Source: an uncultured Brevundimonas sp. (lineage in GTDB: Bacteria; Pseudomonadota; Alphaproteobacteria; Caulobacterales; Caulobacteraceae). Taken from it: DNA of 64,000 nt. The position numbers and the translations under genes are program-made. Of this stretch, positions 16,969 through 25,410 are shown one piece after another. The notes beneath the pieces were generated by a model. The model ran no database searches and was not told where the DNA came from. It was given only the letters and a program-made list of their open reading frames with translations. Within the stretch, counting starts at the first letter, position 1; the number at the start of each line of letters is the position of its first letter. The stretch lies in NCBI RefSeq assembly GCF_937863155.1, contig NZ_CALMFB010000062.1, positions 28,057-92,056 of the forward strand, in the 5' to 3' direction.

Positions 16969-18423
16969 TCAGCGTTTGATGCTGATCAGTTCGGCCAGCA
17001 TTTCGTCGGCGGTCGTGATGATCTTGGACGAGGCGGAATAGGCCCGCTGGGTGGTGATCAGGCCGGTGAACTCGGTCGACAGATCGACGGTCGAGGCTTC
17101 CAGCTGCGAGGCGCCGATAAGGCCGGCGCCGCCCGTTCCGGGGGTCTTCAGATTGAAGGTGCCCGACCCCTGGCTGACGCGGAAGGCGTTGCCCGAAACC
17201 TCGGTCAGGCTGTCGGGGCTGGGGAAGGTGGCCAGGGCGACCTGGGCGATGCGGCGGGTGACGCCGTTGTCGAAGATGGCGGTGACGAAGCCCTTTTCGT
17301 CGATCTTGACCTCCGACAGGTTCCCGAAGGTGGTGCCGTTGGTCATGGTCGCCTGAACGACCGAGGCGCTGTCGTACTGGGTCAGGCCGCCGGCCGCGGC
17401 GGTCAGGTCGAAACTGATGGCCTGGTCGTCGATGCCCAGGCCCGCGGCCCAGTTGAAGGCGTTCGCGCCGGGCGCCGCGCCGTCAGAGGCGCCGAACGTC
17501 AGCGTCGCATTGGCCGGATCGGCGAACAGGGCGTCGGCGCCCAGGGCGGTCATGGCGGCGACGTCCAGACGGCCGTCCTGGGTGAAGGCGACCAGGCCGG
17601 TCTTCAGCTGGCCGTTGCTCAGGCCGGCGCCGGTGACGACGTCGCCCGCCGGCACGGCGCGGATTTCGGCGTACCACTGGTTCGGCACGTCGCTCTTCAG
17701 GAACGACAGGGCCAGGGTGCGCTGGCCGCCCTTGGAATCCGACACCGGCACCGTGACCTCGAAGTCGGGCTTCACGCCGGCGCCGGTTTCGGGATCCCAC
17801 ATGGCCATGGAGTTGGCGACCGGATCATAGGCGTTGGCGCCGGGGGGCGTCGCGCCGGCGTCGATCGCCTCGGCCGAGACGGTCTGGCTGGACTTCAGGT
17901 TGGCGTTCAGCTGGATGCGGGTGGTCGCCTCCGCCGTGCCGCCGACCGAGCCGACGTTGATGGTGCGCAGGCGCGACATGTCCGACGGATCGGTGTTGAT
18001 GTCGCCATTGGCGTCCACCGGCCAGCCCTGCAGATACAGGCCCGCCGTATTCTTCAGATAGCCCAGGTTATCGACGCGGAAGGCGCCGGCGCGGGTGAAC
18101 AGGCGCGCATCGTTGGGCGTCAGGTTCTCGGCCTTCTCGGTGACTACGAAGAAGCCCTGGCCGGCGATGCCCAGGTCGGTGGTCGAATTGGTGCGCTGAA
18201 GCTGGCCTTCCTGGCTGGTGAAATGCCGCGCAGAGGCCAGCACCCCGCCCGCCGAATAGCCGGCGCCCTGGCTCTGGCTGTTGACGATGGTCTGGAACTC
18301 GCCCTGGCTGCGCTTGTAGCCGATGGTGTTCACGTTCGCGATGTTCTGCGAGATGGCGGCCAGGGCCGCCGAGTTCGCGGTCAGGCCGGAAACGCCGGCC
18401 AGAAGGGCGCTGTTGATGCTCAT
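16969..18423 (-). CDS. flgE: flagellar hook protein
   Basis: FlgE polymerises into the flagellar hook outside the cell. The N-terminal rod/hook helix is seen in MSINSALLAGVSGLTANSAA with the NIANVNTIGYKR motif at about residues 26-38. The C-terminal coiled segment contains STEFTGLITTQRAYSASSK and TTADEMLAELISIKR. The central part (about 140-400) is the exposed hook domain. Length 484 aa is within the alphaproteobacterial range. It is last in the fliK-flgD-flgE operon, 12 bp after flgD. Confidence 0.95.
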   Translation of the reverse strand: MSINSALLAGVSGLTANSAALAAISQNIANVNTIGYKRSQGEFQTIVNSQSQGAGYSAGGVLASARHFTSQEGQLQRTNSTTDLGIAGQGFFVVTEKAENLTPNDARLFTRAGAFRVDNLGYLKNTAGLYLQGWPVDANGDINTDPSDMSRLRTINVGSVGGTAEATTRIQLNANLKSSQTVSAEAIDAGATPPGANAYDPVANSMAMWDPETGAGVKPDFEVTVPVSDSKGGQRTLALSFLKSDVPNQWYAEIRAVPAGDVVTGAGLSNGQLKTGLVAFTQDGRLDVAAMTALGADALFADPANATLTFGASDGAAPGANAFNWAAGLGIDDQAISFDLTAAAGGLTQYDSASVVQATMTNGTTFGNLSEVKIDEKGFVTAIFDNGVTRRIAQVALATFPSPDSLTEVSGNAFRVSQGSGTFNLKTPGTGGAGLIGASQLEASTVDLSTEFTGLITTQRAYSASSKIITTADEMLAELISIKR

Positions 18424-18435
18424 GGTCTCGAACTC

Positions 18436-19212
18436 CTAGGACAGCAGTTTCAGGGGGTTCAGCGCCGAGGCGATCGAGGCCATCAGGCTCTCGTCCTCGC
18501 CGTCGTCTTCGGCGCCGGGTGTGGGGGTTTCGGTATCCTGCCCGCCGAAGGCGCTGGATTCGTCCAGGGCGATCAGCTGGCTCAGCGGCACGATCGAGCC
18601 GCCGATGGTGGCGTAGGGCTGGCCGTCATACAGCTCGACCCCGGTGATGCGGCCGCGGACCAGAACCTGAGAATCCACGACACCGCCGGCGCCGGTCTTG
18701 GCCGTGACCTTCAGCGTATAGACGCCGCCGTCGTCCATCTGGCCGCCGCCGGTGGTCTTGCCGTCCCAGACGAAGTCGTGCGTGCCTTCGGTCTTGGCCG
18801 GCGCATCGCCCGACCAGACCACGCGGCCGGAACTGTCCAGCACCTGCAGCTGGGCCGAGGCGGCGTCGGACGCCAGCTCGTAGCTCCAGCGCGCCTGGCC
18901 GTCCTGCAGCCGGGTGGCGGACCAGGCGGCGGTGGCCGTCTTGCCGATATAGGCCGAGGCGCCGGTCAGGCCATTGCCCTGTTGCGCGGCCAAGAGGCTG
19001 GTCAGCAAGTCGTTGGTCAGCAGTTGCTGTTCGACGCCGGCCATCTGGGTCAGCTGGGCGGTGAACTGGTTGGAATCCACCGGCGACAGGGGGTCCTGGT
19101 TCTTCAACTGCGCCGTCAGCAGCGACAGGAAGGTCTCGAAATTCGAGGCCATCATCGTCTTGCCGTTGTTGATGCGGTTGACCGATTGGCCTGTGGTTAC
19201 GGCGTCGACCAT
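18436..19212 (-). CDS. flgD: flagellar hook capping/assembly protein
   Basis: FlgD caps the growing hook and lets FlgE subunits fold at its tip. The conserved N-terminal block is FETFLSLLTAQLKNQDPLSP then DSNQFTAQLTQMAGVEQ (about residues 25-62). The middle has the FlgD Ig-like domain (VVWSGDAPAKTEGTHDFVWDG) and a Tudor-like part (ITGVELYDGQPYATIGG). The acidic C-terminal tail is longer than in E. coli. It lies 3 bp after fliK and 12 bp before flgE. Confidence 0.93.
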   Translation of the reverse strand: MVDAVTTGQSVNRINNGKTMMASNFETFLSLLTAQLKNQDPLSPVDSNQFTAQLTQMAGVEQQLLTNDLLTSLLAAQQGNGLTGASAYIGKTATAAWSATRLQDGQARWSYELASDAASAQLQVLDSSGRVVWSGDAPAKTEGTHDFVWDGKTTGGGQMDDGGVYTLKVTAKTGAGGVVDSQVLVRGRITGVELYDGQPYATIGGSIVPLSQLIALDESSAFGGQDTETPTPGAEDDGEDESLMASIASALNPLKLLS

Positions 19213-19215
19213 CGG

Positions 19216-20667
19216 TCAGACCCTCATGTCGACGCGGTCGGGCGTCAGGTTCAGATTGATCCAGCGGGCGGGCGTTGCGGCGGCGGACTGATCCGCCGTG
19301 TCGCCCAGGCGGCGTCCGCCGGCGAAGGCGGCGTCGCGGCCCCAGCGGCGGTCGGCACCCTCATCGAAGGCGCCGCCCGAAAAGGCCCCGCCCTCGCGCT
19401 CGGCGAAGTCCAGGGCGTCGTCGGCCAGTTGAAAGCCGGCCTCCATCAACTGACGGCGCAGTTCGTCGGCCCGGCCGCGCAGGTCGGCGGCGGCGGCCGG
19501 GTTGTCGAAGGCCAGACGCGCGGCCAGGCGGCCCTCGGCGTCGATGTCCAGGCTGACGTCCACCCGGCCCAGGTCGTCAGGCGTCAGAACCATGTCGAAC
19601 CGGGTCTGGCGCCCTTCCAGGCGGCGCAGAACCTGGGCGGCGATCATGGCCGTGGTCTCGACCGTGGCGCGCGACAGGCTGGACGCCGTGGCCGCCGCAT
19701 GGGGCGTGGCCGCGCCCTGGGGCGAAGGGGGCGCCGTCGGTGCGGCGTCGGCCGATGTCGCCGCTCCCGGCTCCACGGCCGTGCGGGCGGCAGCCTCGGT
19801 CCCCTGCGCCGCCGTCGCCGTCGCAGGCGGGGGGACGGGCCGTTCGGCGGTTTTCGACGCTGGATCGGCGGGTGCGGCGGCGCCAGGCGTGCTGTTCGGC
19901 CGGGTTTCGGCCGGCGCTTCGGTGATCGCGGCCTTGTCGGACAAGGCCGTACGAGATGCGGCGGCGTTCGACGGCGCCTCGGCCCGGTCGCGACGTTCGG
20001 ACGCGGCGTCACGGGACGCAGGATCACGGGGCGCCGGGACGGGCGTCTCGGCGGCGTCTTCTGTGGTGGCGGCGACGGGCGCAGAGTCAGCCTCGGCCCC
20101 CGCCGTTGCATCCGCCGTCGCGGCGTCATCGAGGGGCGCAGCCGGAGCCGGCGTCTCGGCGGCCGGGGTCGTCGGTGACGGGGCGGCCTGCATTTCGGTC
20201 GGCGCGGGCGCCGCCGGGGCGACCGGTGCGGGGATCGAGGGCGCAGGCGCGATCTGAGGGTCGGCGGCCGCAACCGGCGGCGCGGGGTCCGGCGGCGTCT
20301 GGGTCTGCGTCTTGTCGGCGGCGCCTGCGTCTTCGATCGCCTCGGCGGTCGCGACAGGGGCTGTGACGACGTCCGGGGTCTCAGCTTCGGCCACAAGGGC
20401 GTCAGCCGCCACGCCCGTCCCCGACTCCGCGCTCGTATTTTCGGACACCTGATGCAGGGCGGCCTGCGCCATCAGGGCGCGCCGCTCCAGCCGCGACGGG
20501 GCGGTCTGGGCCGGCGGTGTCTGAGGCTGGGCTTCGGCGTCGTCGCGGCTCCAGGCCTGAACCGCCCCGGCGAATTCGCCAGGCGTCACCTCGCCCGTCG
20601 CCGGGTTGGGCGACGCCGCGGCGCCCATGGCGGGCGCGATCGGGGACAGGATGGACGAAGCGGACAT
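19216..20667 (-). CDS. fliK: flagellar hook-length control protein
   Basis: FliK measures the hook and switches the export apparatus to filament substrates. The protein is 483 aa: residues about 40-340 are an extended Ala/Pro/Thr-rich ruler-like region of low complexity, and about 345-440 form the C-terminal Flg_hook domain (FDMVLTPDDLGRVDVSLDID, then RADELRRQLMEAGF). It is first in the fliK-flgD-flgE operon, with a sigma-54 promoter candidate about 70 bp upstream. The repetitive middle explains the long antisense open frames seen here. Confidence 0.88.
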   Translation of the reverse strand: MSASSILSPIAPAMGAAASPNPATGEVTPGEFAGAVQAWSRDDAEAQPQTPPAQTAPSRLERRALMAQAALHQVSENTSAESGTGVAADALVAEAETPDVVTAPVATAEAIEDAGAADKTQTQTPPDPAPPVAAADPQIAPAPSIPAPVAPAAPAPTEMQAAPSPTTPAAETPAPAAPLDDAATADATAGAEADSAPVAATTEDAAETPVPAPRDPASRDAASERRDRAEAPSNAAASRTALSDKAAITEAPAETRPNSTPGAAAPADPASKTAERPVPPPATATAAQGTEAAARTAVEPGAATSADAAPTAPPSPQGAATPHAAATASSLSRATVETTAMIAAQVLRRLEGRQTRFDMVLTPDDLGRVDVSLDIDAEGRLAARLAFDNPAAAADLRGRADELRRQLMEAGFQLADDALDFAEREGGAFSGGAFDEGADRRWGRDAAFAGGRRLGDTADQSAAATPARWINLNLTPDRVDMRV

Positions 20668-20737
20668 GCGGAGGCAGGCGGCTCTGACAGATCGGACGGG
20701 CGGCGCCTGCTGCGCCTGGGAACATTCGGATCGTCCA

Positions 20738-20753
20738 TGGCAAGGGCCGGGCC
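20738..20753 (-). promoter_or_regulatory. candidate sigma-54 promoter of fliK-flgD-flgE
   Basis: On the minus strand TGGCCCG-GCCC-TTGCC, against the consensus TGGCACG-N4-TTGCW. The GG and GC dinucleotides have the correct 10-bp spacing. It lies about 71 bp upstream of the fliK start. The Caulobacter hook operon is RpoN- and FlbD-dependent. Confidence 0.65.
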
Positions 20754-20902
20754 AGTTGCGCCAATCGTCGCCAAGTCAATGAAATTGCGAATGTAAGTTC
20801 GATGGCGCCGACCTTGGCCTGAAGGGCGTCACGGTCGTTTCTTGCCGCCCTGAAGGGCCAGACTTGCCCGGTCGCGGCGCAGCAATGGCCGCATCCCGCA
20901 AC

Positions 20903-20918
20903 TGGCCCAAGGTTTGCG
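20903..20918 (+). promoter_or_regulatory. candidate sigma-54 promoter of flgK-flgL
   Basis: TGGCCCA-AGGT-TTGCG, with -24 GG and -12 GC elements at correct spacing, about 150 bp upstream of flgK. The 404-bp fliK/flgK gap holds no gene and contains this site and its opposite-facing partner. GC-rich dyads downstream could be FlbD or IHF sites but I cannot define them. Confidence 0.55.
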
Positions 20919-21071
20919 CGCCATCCCGGTCATGGATGTGACGTCACACATGATGTGCTTTGATTTCAAAGCCTTCGCTCTGCGGCCGGATCGGTCCGCC
21001 GGGCAAGAACTGCGCGTCGGCGGGCAGGGCCTGCCGGGCGCCGACGTCTGCATGACGACCGGAGGACGCCC

Positions 21072-23186
21072 ATGTCGCTGACGTCCATCATGAACATCGC
21101 CAACAGCGGCCTTCAGACCGCCCAGACGCAGCTGCGCATCGTTTCGGACAATGTCTCGAACGTGAATACGCCCGGCTATGTCCGCAAGATCGGCGATCAG
21201 GTCACGCAGCTGAACCAGGGCCTGGGCGCGGGCGTGGAGGTGGCGCGCATCCGCCTGGCCACCGACCGGTTCCTGCAGGCCGCCAGCCTGAACGCCTCCA
21301 GCGAGGCCGGGCGCCAGGGCGTGCGCTATGAACTGTATGACCGCATCCAGTCCCTGTTCGGGGACCCGGGCGGCGACAGCAGCTTCTTCGCCCAGATCGA
21401 CGATCTGTTCTCGGCCTTCGCCGGCGCATCGGAAGACCCGGTTTCGTCGCCGCGCCGGCAGGAGGCCCTGTTCCGCGTCCAGGCGATGTTCGACGAATCC
21501 ATCCGCATCAGCGGTCAGATCCAGGCCGCGCGCGAGGATGCGGACGGCCGGATCCAGAGCGCGGTCGAAAAGGCCAACGGCCTGTTGCAGCAGATCGAAA
21601 GCCTGAACGTCGAGATCGCGCGGGCCACCGTGGTCAACGGCGACGCCTCGGGCGCAGAGACGGCCCAGGCCGCGCTGGTCGCCCAACTGTCCGAACTGAT
21701 GGATGTGCGCATTAGCCAGCGTTCGGTCGGCGGGGTGTCGATCCGCACCGGCGCGGGCGTGCTGCTGGCCGGCGATGGTCATGCGACGCTGGAATACAAT
21801 CGCGCCGGCACGGTCACCTCGGAAACCAGCTTCAACGAGATCTGGGTCACCGAGCCGCGCGGGCAAAAGCGGCCCCTGCTGGACAGCCTGACCTCGGGCG
21901 AGATCAAGGGCCTGGTCGAACTGCGCGACGTCGATGCGCCCCAGGCGGCCGAGCGCCTGGCCGAGCTGATGACCAATGTGGCGGACCAGCTGAACCGCGC
22001 CCACAACGCCAACACCTCGGTGCCGGCGCCCTCGGTGCTGAACGGCCGCAATGTGGGTCAATCGCTGGAAAGCGCCCTGGCCGACTTCACCGGCACGACC
22101 AATATCGCCGTGGTCAACAGCGCCGGGGTGATCCAGTCGCGGGCCGAGATCATCTTCTCGACCGGGGGCATGACGATCAACGGCGTGTCGGCGACCCCGG
22201 CCACCTTCCTGACGGTGCTGAACGCGCAACTGCCCGGCGCCACCGCCAGCTTCGCCAACGGCGTGCTGAAGATCGAGACGGGCACGACCGACGGCCTGTC
22301 CATCGCCGACAGCGCGACCAACCCCAGCGACAAGGCCGGGCGCGGCTTCTCGCATTATTTCGGTCTGAACGACCTGATCGTGACCGATCGCCCGGCGCTG
22401 TATGACATCGGCCTGACGCCGGCGTCGCCGCACGGCTTCACGGCGGGCGAGACGGTGTCCTTCCGCTTCACGGGCGAGACGGGGGCCAAGCTGCGGGACA
22501 TCACTGTGGCGGCGCCGGCGGGGGGCACGATCAACCACCTGCTGACGGCGCTGAACAATCCGACGACCGGCGTGGGGCGGTTCGGCAGTTTCGCCCTGGA
22601 TCCCGCCACCGGGGTGCTGAAATTCACCGCCTCGGGCTCGCCCGCGCCCCAGCTCAGCGTGCTGGAGGATCGCACCACCCAGGTTCCATCCGGCGTGTCC
22701 ATGACCGAGATGTTCGGCATCGGCGGCGGGGTACGCGCCAGCCGCGCCGATGGCTTCAGCCTGCGATCCGACATCCGGGCGGCGCCGTCGAAGATGGCGC
22801 TGGCGCAACTGAACCTGTCGGCGGCGACCGGAACGGCGGCCCTGTCTGCCGGGGACGGACGCGGCGCGCTTCTGCTGGCGGATGCGGGGCAGAAGACGGC
22901 GAAATTCCTGGCGGCCGGCGGGTCCAGCGGCGGGGCCATCTCGGTCTCGCGCTACGCCTCCGAACTGGCGGGCGACATCGGCGGCAAGGCGACCGTGGCC
23001 AAGAACCGGGCCGAAGGCGCCGCCGCCCTGTTCAGCGAGGCCCACAGCCGCCAGGTGGCGCACGAGGGCGTCAACCTGAACGAAGAACTGGTGCTGATGA
23101 CCACCTATCAGCAGGCCTTCAACGCCTCGGCCCGTCTGATCCAGGCGGCCCGCGACATGTACGACACCCTGTTGGGGATGGTGTGA
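21072..23186 (+). CDS. flgK: flagellar hook-filament junction protein 1
   Basis: FlgK (HAP1) joins hook to filament. The N-terminal helix shows TAQTQLRIVSDNVSNVNTPGYVRK at about residues 17-40, which is typical of axial proteins. The C-terminus has GVNLNEELVLMTTYQQAFNA and ARLIQAARDMYDTLLGMV. The 704-aa length is normal for this group. It is the first gene of flgK-flgL, divergent from the hook operon. A very long open frame on the opposite strand is a shadow. Confidence 0.95.
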   Translation: MSLTSIMNIANSGLQTAQTQLRIVSDNVSNVNTPGYVRKIGDQVTQLNQGLGAGVEVARIRLATDRFLQAASLNASSEAGRQGVRYELYDRIQSLFGDPGGDSSFFAQIDDLFSAFAGASEDPVSSPRRQEALFRVQAMFDESIRISGQIQAAREDADGRIQSAVEKANGLLQQIESLNVEIARATVVNGDASGAETAQAALVAQLSELMDVRISQRSVGGVSIRTGAGVLLAGDGHATLEYNRAGTVTSETSFNEIWVTEPRGQKRPLLDSLTSGEIKGLVELRDVDAPQAAERLAELMTNVADQLNRAHNANTSVPAPSVLNGRNVGQSLESALADFTGTTNIAVVNSAGVIQSRAEIIFSTGGMTINGVSATPATFLTVLNAQLPGATASFANGVLKIETGTTDGLSIADSATNPSDKAGRGFSHYFGLNDLIVTDRPALYDIGLTPASPHGFTAGETVSFRFTGETGAKLRDITVAAPAGGTINHLLTALNNPTTGVGRFGSFALDPATGVLKFTASGSPAPQLSVLEDRTTQVPSGVSMTEMFGIGGGVRASRADGFSLRSDIRAAPSKMALAQLNLSAATGTAALSAGDGRGALLLADAGQKTAKFLAAGGSSGGAISVSRYASELAGDIGGKATVAKNRAEGAAALFSEAHSRQVAHEGVNLNEELVLMTTYQQAFNASARLIQAARDMYDTLLGMV

Positions 23187-24106
23187 TGACCCGCGTTTCG
23201 ACCTTTGGAAACTATGAGGCGACCCTGGCCAATCTCATGTTCGCCGAAAATCGCGCGAACGAGGCCCTGAAGCGGGTGTCGACCCAGAAGAACGCCACCA
23301 GCCTGGTCGGCTTCGGCCGCCAGTCCGAGACCCTGACCGCGCTGAAATCGACCCAGAGCCGCATCCAGGGCTTCATGGACACGGCCAAGGCGACGGGCGA
23401 GCGGCTGGCGGCCCAGGACCTGTCGCTGAACCGCGTGGCCGACGGGACCGCCGACACGCGCCAGGCCATCGCCGACGCCCTGGCCGCCGGGCGGCTGGAC
23501 GGGCTGATGCTGGAGCTGCAGGGCCAGTTCCAGGTGGTGCAGGATGGGCTGAACGGCCGGCACCAGGGGCGGTATCTGTTCGCCGGCGGCAATGTCGAGA
23601 CCATCCCGGTCCAGGCCATGACCCTGGCCGAACTGTCGGCCGCGCCGTCGGTGGCCGCGACCTTCAGCAACGATACGCTGAAACAGAGTTCGCGCGTCAA
23701 TGAAGCGATGACGCTGGAGACAGGCTATCTGGCCGATGAGGTCGGCAGCGAGGTCTTCCAGATCTTCCGCGAGTTGCAGGACTGGCACCAGACGACGCCG
23801 CTGACCGGCGCGCCCAGCGACGCCACGCGCGACTTCCTGACCGATATTCTGAAGCGGTTGGATACGGCGCGCGAGAACGTCACCGACATGACCGCGCGCA
23901 ACGGCTCGATGCAGAACCGGGTCGAAGCCGTCATCGCCAGCCAGACCGAACAGAAGACGGCCCTGGATGAGATGCTGGCGGACAAGACCGACGCCGACAT
24001 GGCCCGCGCCATCACTGATCTTCAGCTGTCGCAGATCGCCATCCAGGTTTCGGCCCAGGTGGTGAACCAGCTGCAACAGGCCTCGCTGCTCAACTTCCTG
24101 CGCTGA
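23186..24106 (+). CDS. flgL: flagellar hook-filament junction protein 3
   Basis: FlgL (HAP3) is the flagellin-like junction protein beneath the filament. The flagellin-type N-terminus is MTRVSTFGNYEATLANLMFA with helix NEALKRVSTQKNATSLVGFG. The C-terminal helix is AITDLQLSQIAIQVSAQVVN with QLQQASLLNFLR. The ATG at 23186 shares a base with the flgK stop (TGATG), so the genes are translationally coupled. Length is 306 aa. Confidence 0.93.
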   Translation: MTRVSTFGNYEATLANLMFAENRANEALKRVSTQKNATSLVGFGRQSETLTALKSTQSRIQGFMDTAKATGERLAAQDLSLNRVADGTADTRQAIADALAAGRLDGLMLELQGQFQVVQDGLNGRHQGRYLFAGGNVETIPVQAMTLAELSAAPSVAATFSNDTLKQSSRVNEAMTLETGYLADEVGSEVFQIFRELQDWHQTTPLTGAPSDATRDFLTDILKRLDTARENVTDMTARNGSMQNRVEAVIASQTEQKTALDEMLADKTDADMARAITDLQLSQIAIQVSAQVVNQLQQASLLNFLR

Positions 24107-24168
24107 CGCCGGAATTTTCCCAAACGGCCACGCTGGACGCCTTATCCGTTTAAGAACATAACGGGAAC

Positions 24169-25410
24169 ATGGCGCAATTGGATTTGAGACGGAAGCTGGC
24201 CATCCTGGCGGATGCGGCGAAATATGACGCCTCGTGCGCGTCGTCGGGGGCGGCCCAGCGCAACTCGATGGGCGGGCGCGGCGTCGGCTCGACCGAGGGC
24301 ATGGGCATCTGCCACGCCTATACGCCCGACGGGCGGTGCGTCAGCCTGTTGAAGGTGCTGCTGACCAATTTCTGCGTCTACGACTGCGCCTATTGCATCA
24401 ACCGGGCCTCGTCGAACGTCGAGCGGGCGCGGTTCAGCGTGCAGGAGGTCGTGGACCTGACGCTGAACTTCTATCGGCGCAACTATATCGAGGGGCTGTT
24501 CCTGTCGTCGGGCATCATCCGCTCGGGCGACTATACGATGGAGCAGATGGTGCGGGTGGCGCGCGCCCTGCGCGAAGATCACGACTTTCGCGGCTATATC
24601 CATCTGAAGCTGATCCCCGAAGCTGACCCGGCGTTGGTGGAGCAGGCGGGCCTGTACGCCGACCGCCTGTCGGCTAATATCGAACTGCCGCGTGACGAGG
24701 CGCTGGAGCGGCTGGCGCCCCAGAAGAACCCCGCCGTGATCCGCAAGGCCATGGGGCAGGTGCGGCTGAAGGTCGAGGCGGCGCGTCCCGCGAAGACGGA
24801 TCGCGCCAGGCCGCCCCGGTTCGCGCCGGGCGGTCAGTCGACCCAGCTGATCGTGGGCGCGGACGGGGCGCCGGACACCGAAATCCTGGGTCGCAGCGCT
24901 TCCCTGTACGGCGGATACGGCCTTCGCCGGGTCTATTATTCCGCCTTCAGCCCCATCCCCGACGCCTCGGCCGCCCTGCCGCCGACGCGGCCGCCGCTGT
25001 TGCGCGAGCATCGGCTGTATCAGGCCGACTGGCTGATGCGGTTCTATGGCTTCTCGGCGCCCGAGATCGGCGAGGCGACGACCGGCGGCATGCTGGATCT
25101 GGCGGTCGATCCCAAACTGGCCTGGGCGCTGAACCGGCGCGAACTGTTTCCGGTGGACGTCAACCGCGCCGACCGCGAAACCCTGCTGCGCGTGCCGGGC
25201 CTGGGGGTGAAGTCGGTGGACCGCATCGTCTCGGTGCGCCGCTATCGCACCCTGCGGCTGGAGGACGTGGCGCGGCTGACGCGGTCGGTGGACAAGGTGC
25301 GGCCCTTCATCACCGCCCTGGACTGGACGCCCGGCGGCCTGACCGATGCGGCGGACCTGCACGCCCGGCTGGCGCCGTCTCGGGCGCCGGAGCAGCTGAG
25401 CCTATTCTGA
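24169..25410 (+). CDS. radical SAM protein of the putative DNA modification/repair type
   Basis: A 413-aa radical SAM enzyme of the family usually encoded beside UdgX (TIGR03916-like). The cluster ligands are Cys69, Cys73 and Cys76 (NFCVYDCAYC). A C-terminal helix-hairpin-helix (about residues 329-356, ADRETLLRVPGLGVKSVDRI) suggests DNA binding. Family members are thought to repair or modify DNA, but no reaction is established to my knowledge. Its stop overlaps the start of the UdgX fusion gene by one base, matching the known pairing. Confidence 0.88.
   Translation: MAQLDLRRKLAILADAAKYDASCASSGAAQRNSMGGRGVGSTEGMGICHAYTPDGRCVSLLKVLLTNFCVYDCAYCINRASSNVERARFSVQEVVDLTLNFYRRNYIEGLFLSSGIIRSGDYTMEQMVRVARALREDHDFRGYIHLKLIPEADPALVEQAGLYADRLSANIELPRDEALERLAPQKNPAVIRKAMGQVRLKVEAARPAKTDRARPPRFAPGGQSTQLIVGADGAPDTEILGRSASLYGGYGLRRVYYSAFSPIPDASAALPPTRPPLLREHRLYQADWLMRFYGFSAPEIGEATTGGMLDLAVDPKLAWALNRRELFPVDVNRADRETLLRVPGLGVKSVDRIVSVRRYRTLRLEDVARLTRSVDKVRPFITALDWTPGGLTDAADLHARLAPSRAPEQLSLF

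Noticed and set aside
20829-23063. 744-codon open frame on the minus strand opposite flgK
   Set aside because: The translation is Gln/Arg/Gly/His-rich with no motif, as expected for the complement of a GC-rich gene; flgK on the plus strand is certain.
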